Positions 56,821 through 64,000 of a stretch of 64,000 nt of DNA are shown here, piece by piece. The position numbers and the translations under genes were made by a program. The stretch is from assembly GCA_009763385.1 (NCBI GenBank), contig CM019828.1, positions 25,615,000-25,678,999 on the forward strand, in the 5' to 3' direction. The notes under the pieces are model-generated. The model made no database searches and was not told the origin of the DNA. It was given only the letters and a program-made list of their open reading frames with translations. This stretch comes from Coix lacryma-jobi var. lacryma-jobi (taxonomy: Eukaryota > Streptophyta > Magnoliopsida > Poales > Poaceae). Numbering within the stretch: position 1 is the first letter of the stretch; every line of letters begins with the position of its first letter.

Positions 56821-58602
56821 TGCAAAAGCAAGGCGACCAGAGGGGGGGTGAATGGGAGCCAATAAAATTTCTCTAGAAACTTTGGCCAAGTGTCCAAAAT
56901 CAACCCCCAAGAGATACTACCGAAACGTGATGCCCACGACCCTTGGAAGAGGGTGGATGATCTCTAGGATCACAGCGAGGCACCACAAAAAACTTCACAC
57001 CCAAGTTCACGCAAGTCAACTAGTGACAGGATGGGTTTTGGGTAACTCTCAACCTCCCCCGAGCAACGCGAGGGGGATTCAGGCTATTTTGTAAAGCGAG
57101 GAGCCGATTTCTGTAGAGCATGGAGTCGGGAATCCAACGCAACAAGCGGATCGCAAATTGAAGGTCAGACGAACAAACTGCGGACGAAAATGTGCTGACT
57201 GCACCTGACCGGACTCTGCCTGCGTCCGGTCAGCAGGCACCGGACGCGTCCGGTCGAACGAAAACCGATTTGGGACCTTACTGTGTTGGACCGGACTCTG
57301 GTATACAGTGCGTCCGGTCACTCAAAAACAACAACGATGAACAGTGTGTCCGCCGCGTCCGGTCATGCATAGGATGAAGCGTACCGGTCGAAGCTCGAAC
57401 TGAACAGAGAAAAGTTCAACGACCGGACTCACTCTCAGCGTCCGGTCACCCCAAACCGAGCGTCCGATCACCCGAATTCCTGCTGTTCGTCCACCGATTC
57501 GACTCGATCTCACCAAAACAAATCCTCTGGGGATCAAACTTGGTGAGATGAGTCACAAGGAGTATAGTGAGCTATCTCTAAGAAATCATGGCTCGAACCT
57601 ATCTCCAAATCGGTGAATCGAAGAGTTTCGGGGGAAGGGGAGAAAACTTGACCCGAAACTAAAAATCGATCGATCTCCTAGACCGTGAGGTTAGAGGATG
57701 ATTCCTTCGGTGGAAAGAAGTGCCTCACGATCTAGAACAACTTGGTTCAAACGGTTTTGCAAAAGATGAACCGAGCAAAGAGATCAAGCGACCGGAAAAT
57801 CGTGGAGAAAAAGGATTCCGTGAAGAAACGACGAACAAAACGCGAATCACAACCATGATCTGCAAGCCGAAGCGCAAACACACGCTACGACAAGGAGGTT
57901 ACGGCCCCTTTCCTCAAACAAACAGTACACAGAGTCTGGTGTCTCTCTGCGGATCTCAGCTACAGCAGGGGATGGGAGAGCAGGAAACCCTAAGTGCAGG
58001 AAGCAAATGAGATGGCTAAAACTAAGATAAGAGGAGGAGGGTGTCTCCCCGACTACTTAACCTATTCTAGTCTAAGTCTATTTCCTACTCTACCCTCTCT
58101 AATCTAATTACAGAGCGAACCAGCTAAACCCTAGGGTTATTCTGGACCAACTCGATGGTAGGTGTATCCGACGACCACGCCCGCACAACTCGTCCGCGTT
58201 GCCTCCACGCAACCTTCCGATTGCCGCCACGTGCCGCCTCGCTCTGGGCACCCCCGGTTTTGTGGCCGCAAACCGGGAAACAGCCTTTTCCAGCATTCCC
58301 CCGGTTTTGAGGCCCAAACCGGGAAAACCAGCCCACCAGCCTGAGTTTTGTGGCCCCAAACTCAGAAACCCGCAGCGCCCGAGTTTTGAGGCCCAAACTC
58401 GGAAACCGGCACTCGCCCGAGTTTGTGGCCAAACTCAGAAACCGTCTGCGCCCAGGTTTTGAGGCTCAACCTGGACACCGAGCACCCGAGTTTTGAGGCC
58501 CAAACTCGGAAACCGTCCACCCGGTGGTTTTTCCCTGGCTCAACCACCAAACTGGAGCTGTAGAGGGGATGCACCGCCCGTGCACCCCGTCCACCGACAC
58601 GT
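56821..58602 (-). mobile_element. Inverted LTR of element D's family, truncated
   Basis: On the minus strand it runs from a zone matching about 30718 of the 5' LTR to its C-run end (CTGGTCGCCTTGC). It carries its own hairpin array (58240-58535). In place of the CGGACAGTCCG cluster it has GACCGGAC...GTCCGGTC pairs (57206-57475). It is cut on the right by element E after CACGT. It is probably the 3' LTR of a second, opposite-facing relative inserted in D's 3' LTR. Confidence 0.75.
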
Positions 58603-59675
58603 TGAAGGGTCGAGATGGCGGACTAGAGGGGGGGGTGAATAGTCCTTTCTAAAATTAATCGCGTCGGCTAACCGAAACAAATGCGGAATTAAAACTATCG
58701 GTCTAGCCAAGACTACACCCCTCTACCTATACTCTATGACACCTTACAAAGATCCTAAACAATGCAAATAAGGTGTCGGGCTAGCTAGAGCTCACCTAAC
58801 CAATTCTAGAAGCAAGGTCACACAAAACTATGCAACTAGTACTCAATCAACCGGGGAGCTCCTACACATGCCACTAAGCAAAAAGCACAAAGCCTAAGCT
58901 CACTAGCAATGCTCAATAACAAGGCTACACAAGCCAAATTAGAGAGCTCAACTTAGCTACACAAACTAAGCAATGTGACTAGCAAGACTACAAGTCAACT
59001 AGTCACTCATGGGATCAACTTCTATGCTACACAAGCAAGGAAGGTAACTAGCAAGCTACACAAGCCAACTAATCATAAGAGCAACTAGCACATGTATATG
59101 AACAAGTAAATACAAGCTAGTGAAAAGAGTTTGCAAACCACCGAGAAGATGAACACGAAGTTGACACGGTGATTTTTCTCCCGAGGTTCACTTGGTTGCC
59201 ACCAAGCTAGTCCCCGTTGTGTCGACCACACACTTTGTAGTTCGGCGGCTAATAGGCACCACACCTAGCTCGACACTCGAGCGCCGCAAGAAACTCACCC
59301 ACAAGTGAGGGTAACTCAATGACACGCGCAATCCACTAGAGTTGCTCTTCGCGATCCCCGCGGGGCGAGCACAATGCCCCTCACAATCCTTCTCCGGAGC
59401 CACGCACAATCTTCACCGGGCTTCACGACGGAGACTCGATCACCAAGCCGTCTAGGAGGTGGCAACCTCCAAGAGTAATAAGCACCACCGGCTTGCAACT
59501 CGAACACCTAGTGCCACTCGATGCTATCTCTCAAAGCAACGCACTAGAATCGCTCACTCGCAATAGATTCGCGCACTAGCAAGCACAAGCGAGTTAGAGG
59601 GCTCCCAGGCACATCCACTCAAGCCACCAAGGCTTTGGAGTGCTCAGCAGCCGGCCCTAAGCCGGCCTCAACTCC

Positions 59676-59683
59676 TATTTATA
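59676..59683 (-). promoter_or_regulatory. TATA box of LTR E
   Basis: The minus strand reads CTCTATAAATAGGAG. The position and orientation agree with the LTR polarity set by the purine tract at 61126-61137. Confidence 0.65.
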
Positions 59684-59726
59684 GAGGGGAGCGGCCAACT
59701 AGCCGTTTCCCTTTCCTGCGCCTCGG

Positions 59727-60305
59727 TCGGGTAGTACCGACCCCTCCTGGCGGGTACTACCGGGCTTAGTCAAACTAGCCGTTACCTCACATCGCGCAGA
59801 TTTAGGCAAACCACCGACCCCTGGTCGGTTCCTCCGAGGTCGGTAGTACCGAGGTCATGGCGGTACTACCGCCAGGCCAAAATCGCCGCGACCAGAGAGC
59901 TCTGCGAAAAAACAGCCACTACCGACCCTTGCGTCGGTACCCCGTGGTACACGCGGGCGGTAGTACCGAGGTAATGGCGGTACTACCGCCAGGCCATTTT
60001 CAACTCAAACCAGAGAGCTCCGCAAACTTGGTTACTACCGGCCATAGTCGGTACCACCGCGGCGGTAGTGTACCGAGGTAATGGCGGTACTGCCGGGTAG
60101 GCCAAAACTGGCCACTTCCAGAGAGCTCCGCAAAACCCCTTCAGGGCCGGTACCACCGACCATCCGGTCGGTACCACCGCCGGCGGTAGTACCGAGGGTA
60201 ATAGCGGGTACCACCGCCAGGCCAAAAACGCCCATTACAGAGAAGGCTGCACGCAGCACCTATGGGCGGTACCACCGACAACCCAGGGTCGGTACCACCG
60301 ACAAC
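59727..60305 (-). repeat. Palindromic tandem array in LTR E
   Basis: About five units of roughly 105-120 bp. Each holds CGGTA-G-TACCG (for example 59841-59851 and 59958-59968) followed by GGCGGTA-C-TACCGCC (59859-59873 and 59976-59990), plus a GGCCAAAA...AGAGAGCTC linker. Later units are less exact. Confidence 0.85.
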
Positions 60306-61123
60306 AACACAGAAAACTCCATTTTCTTCTCTGTTTTGATCCAAACCAACTCCAACAACTTCTCCTTTGCAAATGTGCTAACACCACCAAGTGTTCATCA
60401 TCTTGTGCAAGTGTGTTAGCATTTTCACAATCATTTCAAAGGATTTTCTCTTTCACTCTAACGCCACTCGATCCTAGTAACAACGCAAAGTTAGATCGCT
60501 CAAGTGGCACTAGATGACCGATATGCAAACAAGTTTGCTCCTCTTAATAGTACGGCCATCTATCCTAAACCCGGTCATAATCTTCTCTACACACCTATGA
60601 CCGGTGAAATGAAATGCCCTACAAATATACCTTTGCCTTGCGCATTCCATTCCATCTCCTTCGGTGTTGATGATGCAACACATGCACCAACCTATCTTCA
60701 AATGATATGATCCACTTCATATCATCACGTGGCCTCCATGGTCCATCGATCTTGACATCACTTGCTCTTCACCATCGCTTCGGTCCTTCGGCGCCAAGTC
60801 TTGCTTAAGCCTCCCGACACTCGGTACCAACGGCTTCAAAGCTCAACTTGCCCTTCACCTTCGCAACCGGTCCATCAAGCCAAGTCTTGCCTTGATCTTC
60901 TCCATCTTAGCCATATGACCATATGTCATGTCACATATGCATTAAGCTCCTTCTTCACATATGTGAGCCTTGCAACATCTTCCAAGCCATTTCACCTCTA
61001 TGGCATATGTTGCTCACACATGATGATCACCTATGGACTAATCACCTGTGTAATTCACTTCAAAAACACCATAGTCCACCTAAAGTTGTCACTCAATTAC
61101 CAAAACCAAACTAGGACCTTTCA

Positions 61124-64000
61124 ATCTCCCCCTTTTTGGTAATTGATGACACTCTACAAAGATATGGAAATTAAGCTCTTTGGATTCTATGTTACTTATC
61201 CAACATTAAGACCATATAAGAGAATTTGGATAAGCACCATACAACCCGACTTTGTAGTGTTAACTCTCCCCTACATGTGTGCTCAAATGGTTTGGTTTCA
61301 AGCTTGCACACATGCATAAATATGAAATTTGTGGGAGTGTTAGCACTACTAAGTGATGCTAAGGTATACATGATGAAATTTTACCTTTGAAGCGTGCATA
61401 CCACATTTTGATTCATCCTTAGCATCGAAGAGTAGCTAGACATCATAAAAACTAGAAAACCCGTGAGATCAACATTAATAGCAAGGGTCTAGTTTTGCAT
61501 TAAAAGCACACAAGTCTAGCTATTAACCTATGCATGCTAGTTATCAATTCATCAATTAATCCTATAACTAGCATATACACACACAAGCATGCATATAAAA
61601 TTTTAAAACTTATGCAATGCAAGCAAGCGCATGATTATGCACATATCAAATGCAACAACCAAGTTCATGAGCTTGCTCCCCCTACTTGTGTGTTCTCATT
61701 GTCCAAGAATTTTGATCCTTCAATCTTGTGCTCCCTCTTGATCCATGTCCATCTTCTTTTCTCCCTCTTTGTCCTTGACATATCATAATTGACATATCTT
61801 TTCCATAACTTCTCCCCCTTTGTCATCAATGACCATAAAAGGCATGCTTCTCTTGATACAAAGGGTTGGACTAGGGTAGATGGATGATACTTGAGTCTTC
61901 ATTTTTGATGGACACCACCATATGTGTTGGAATGATACCATGTGTAGGATCTTTGACCTTGATACCAATAGGTGGGGCACCTTCCTATGTCATAGCATGG
62001 GTCATCCACTTGATAAGCTTGAGCTTTTGTTGGTGATGGATCTTTGCTTGATTTGATCACTTAAAGTTGAGGACCACTTGAAGTCTTGTAGGATACCACT
62101 TGAATAAAAAGTTTAACTTGATATCCATTTGCATTATTATCTTCTTTTGAACTCTTGTCATCTTCATGAGCTTCTCATTTGTGACTTGAACTAGGCAATA
62201 TTGCACAAGATATCTAACTCGGTTTGCTCTAGAGTAAGCTTCTTCACACATCTTTCAATGGTTATCTTACTCATGTTGAATTAGACACTTGAATGTTCAT
62301 CTTCTAGATCAAGTACTTGGGTTCACTAGCTCATGAACAAACTCATATACTAACCACTAGATCATATAATCAAACAAGCAATAGTGGTAGGCAATGAATT
62401 TAAACTTTCCAATTGTTATGCATGATCCTATTGAACATGTACTATATGCACTACCATACTAGTAAGGGATGATATGATCATGCACATTACAATGATACCT
62501 TTGCTATCTTGGAGTAGAGGATAGTCATTTGATTCCAATTAAGCTCCAAATAGCAATGTGAAGTCCATGGTGAAGATCAATATATACCAATTGATAGAAC
62601 AAATCTTCACTCATATGATTAAGTGCATTATCTTGTTGTGGTTGGCTTGCTTCTTTATTTGAACATAGCTTGCATATGAATACCACTTGAATTGTCATGA
62701 TTTTTCTATCTTGGGTGTTGCTTGCTTTCTTTCTTGATCAATCTCTAGATTTTTCCAACTAAGCGTCTCAAATGACACTTTAGATCACCACTTCCATGTT
62801 AGCCTTCCAAGCTAGCTTGGTTAACCTACCAAAGGCGGCAAGCCCCTACAAAAGGGAGAAGTGACCTCTCTCTCAAAGAATCATCCTTGATACTACTACT
62901 TGAATTGACTTTGTTTGATTGATCCATTTGAACTCTTCTTGAAATGTGACTTTGAATCCATCTTTGAGTCCCTTTTTGAGTCCTTTTCTTTCTTCCAAAA
63001 GATCTTCAATTGATACTAGGACTTCATCTTTCTCTTCATCTTGATGTTGGTCTTGATCTTCAATTTGAGTACCAAATGTGTGCCAAATACACTTCTTAAT
63101 CAAATGAACTTGTACTCTCTTTGTCATGCTTCTAGCTCATTTCAAAACCAAACATTGGTCCCTCACCACTTATAAACATGATTCCAACTTGAGGACCTTT
63201 CAATCAAAGTGACTCTAGATTAATCCAATATTTGTCACTTTTCTGGCAGATTTTGTCCTTCTCAAAGAAACATGCATATCTCCAAAATATAAGTCCCAAC
63301 GACTATGAAATTTGGTGGAGATGTGCCTCTCTAAGTGTTCTAGCAGCCATAAAAATTTGAGCTTCATTGGCTTTCTAATTGCTACCAGAGATTTCAATTC
63401 TTTCCATAGTACTACATGCTGAAAACTGCTGCACTATAGTTGACAAGATCCTCTCCAAAACTAAAGCATCACTTATCCAATTATCATGAATTTTGCACAG
63501 CACTAATACATATGTGAAGAGCATGTGTACCAAATTTCAAGCCAATCCAAAATAGATTTGATCATTCAAACATGGCTATTATCACAGCTAGCTCAGATTT
63601 CAGATTTTTGACAACTTTGAGCAATTGAGCTATACTTTACCAATTTGAATCAAACTTGAGCTAACATGTTTGAATACTCTCACAAGACATATATCCATTC
63701 AAATCACTTACTAAAAGAAGTCTCATGAACTTATCCATTCAAACTAACTCAATTTTGATCACTAAGCATCACATCCATTCAGTCATCTTATAGCAAGCAA
63801 CATATGCATATATATCCGATTCAATCATCTCATATGCATTTAAAATAACATGATCAACTAGAGATATACCTTAGTAGCTCATGATCATGAAATAGCAAGC
63901 TTCTTCATCTACCATTTGCAAACCTTTAAATATATATCCAATCAACCACACACAACTTGATCTTTTGCACTTGTATGTTTTGCACTTGGACTTCACTTCA
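61124..64000 (-). other. 3' internal non-coding region of element E
   Basis: The minus-strand purine tract AAAAAGGGGGAG is at 61126-61137, beside the LTR. A second AAAGGGGGAGAAG lies near 61810-61822. The rest is AT-rich. I find no pol or other conserved protein domain, and the short reading frames look random. It is the kind of long region found between pol and the 3' LTR of Sirevirus-type elements, and the coding part would lie right of the window. Confidence 0.6.

Larger units (their letters stand above)
58603..61123 (-). mobile_element. 3' LTR of element E (Sirevirus-like copia, minus strand)
   Basis: On the plus strand it starts TGAAGGGTCGAG and ends CCTTTCA, about 2.5 kb. A purine tract lies immediately outside the right end in element orientation. 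The TATA box is at 59676-59683 and a palindromic array at 59727-60305. A likely 5-bp target flank is CACGT at 58598-58602; its partner is outside the window. It contains no gene. Confidence 0.82.

Noticed and set aside
61124..64000. Envelope-like or other gene in element E's 3' region
   Set aside because: The reading frames are short, AT-driven, and show no signal peptide or conserved motif.

Overview
The window is repeat-packed plant nuclear DNA. Features that point to a grass are nested LTR retrotransposons with 5-bp target duplications, TATA-type LTR promoters, spliced genes with GT-AG introns, a CACTA-type MITE, and an initiator-Met-like primer site in a copia element. A panicoid grass (sorghum, maize or Miscanthus-like) is my best guess from the style of the LTRs, but that is inference. 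I see no host gene, rRNA, tRNA or CRISPR array. Essentially everything from 1 to 64000 belongs to mobile elements or their debris.

Layout. Element A is a decayed Ty3/gypsy element on the plus strand. It enters from the left edge and ends with its 3' LTR at 27211-27742. A solo LTR of another family sits in its protease (2475-3938, target duplication CGTAG). A complete, young gypsy element B (11281-24296, target duplication CCTTC) sits inside A's 122-bp tandem array. To the right of A are a copia LTR remnant (27743-28422), an unassigned stretch, a truncated LTR carrying a CACTA MITE (28853-29895), and a truncated B-like LTR (29896-30421). A Sirevirus-like copia element D follows (30422 to about 56820). 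Gypsy element C, on the minus strand (37287-52808, target duplication GCCTT), has split D's reverse transcriptase. Beyond D are an inverted LTR of D's family (56821-58602) and the 3' LTR and 3' internal region of another minus-strand Sirevirus-like element E (58603-64000).

How the parts work. A, B and C share one plan: gag, protease, reverse transcriptase with two RNase H domains, and integrase, followed by a spliced gene on the opposite strand between integrase and the 3' LTR. In A and C this antisense gene is of the 'putative gypsy type transposon' (Transposase_28-like) kind, with its own TATA box about 140-150 bp upstream of the ATG. In B it is an apparently intact six-exon gene for a 908-residue plant-mobile-domain protein. 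All three elements have a single UAG between protease and reverse transcriptase.

The most striking non-coding signal is a set of hairpin arrays in the LTRs whose stems change in a compensatory way. B's leader has three consecutive hairpins with an identical apical module and different but fully paired lower stems. D's LTR has seven hairpins with a constant inner stem and loop and covarying outer stems. C and E have their own palindromic arrays. These suggest selection for RNA (or cruciform) structure, or a mechanism that copies stems in inverted form.
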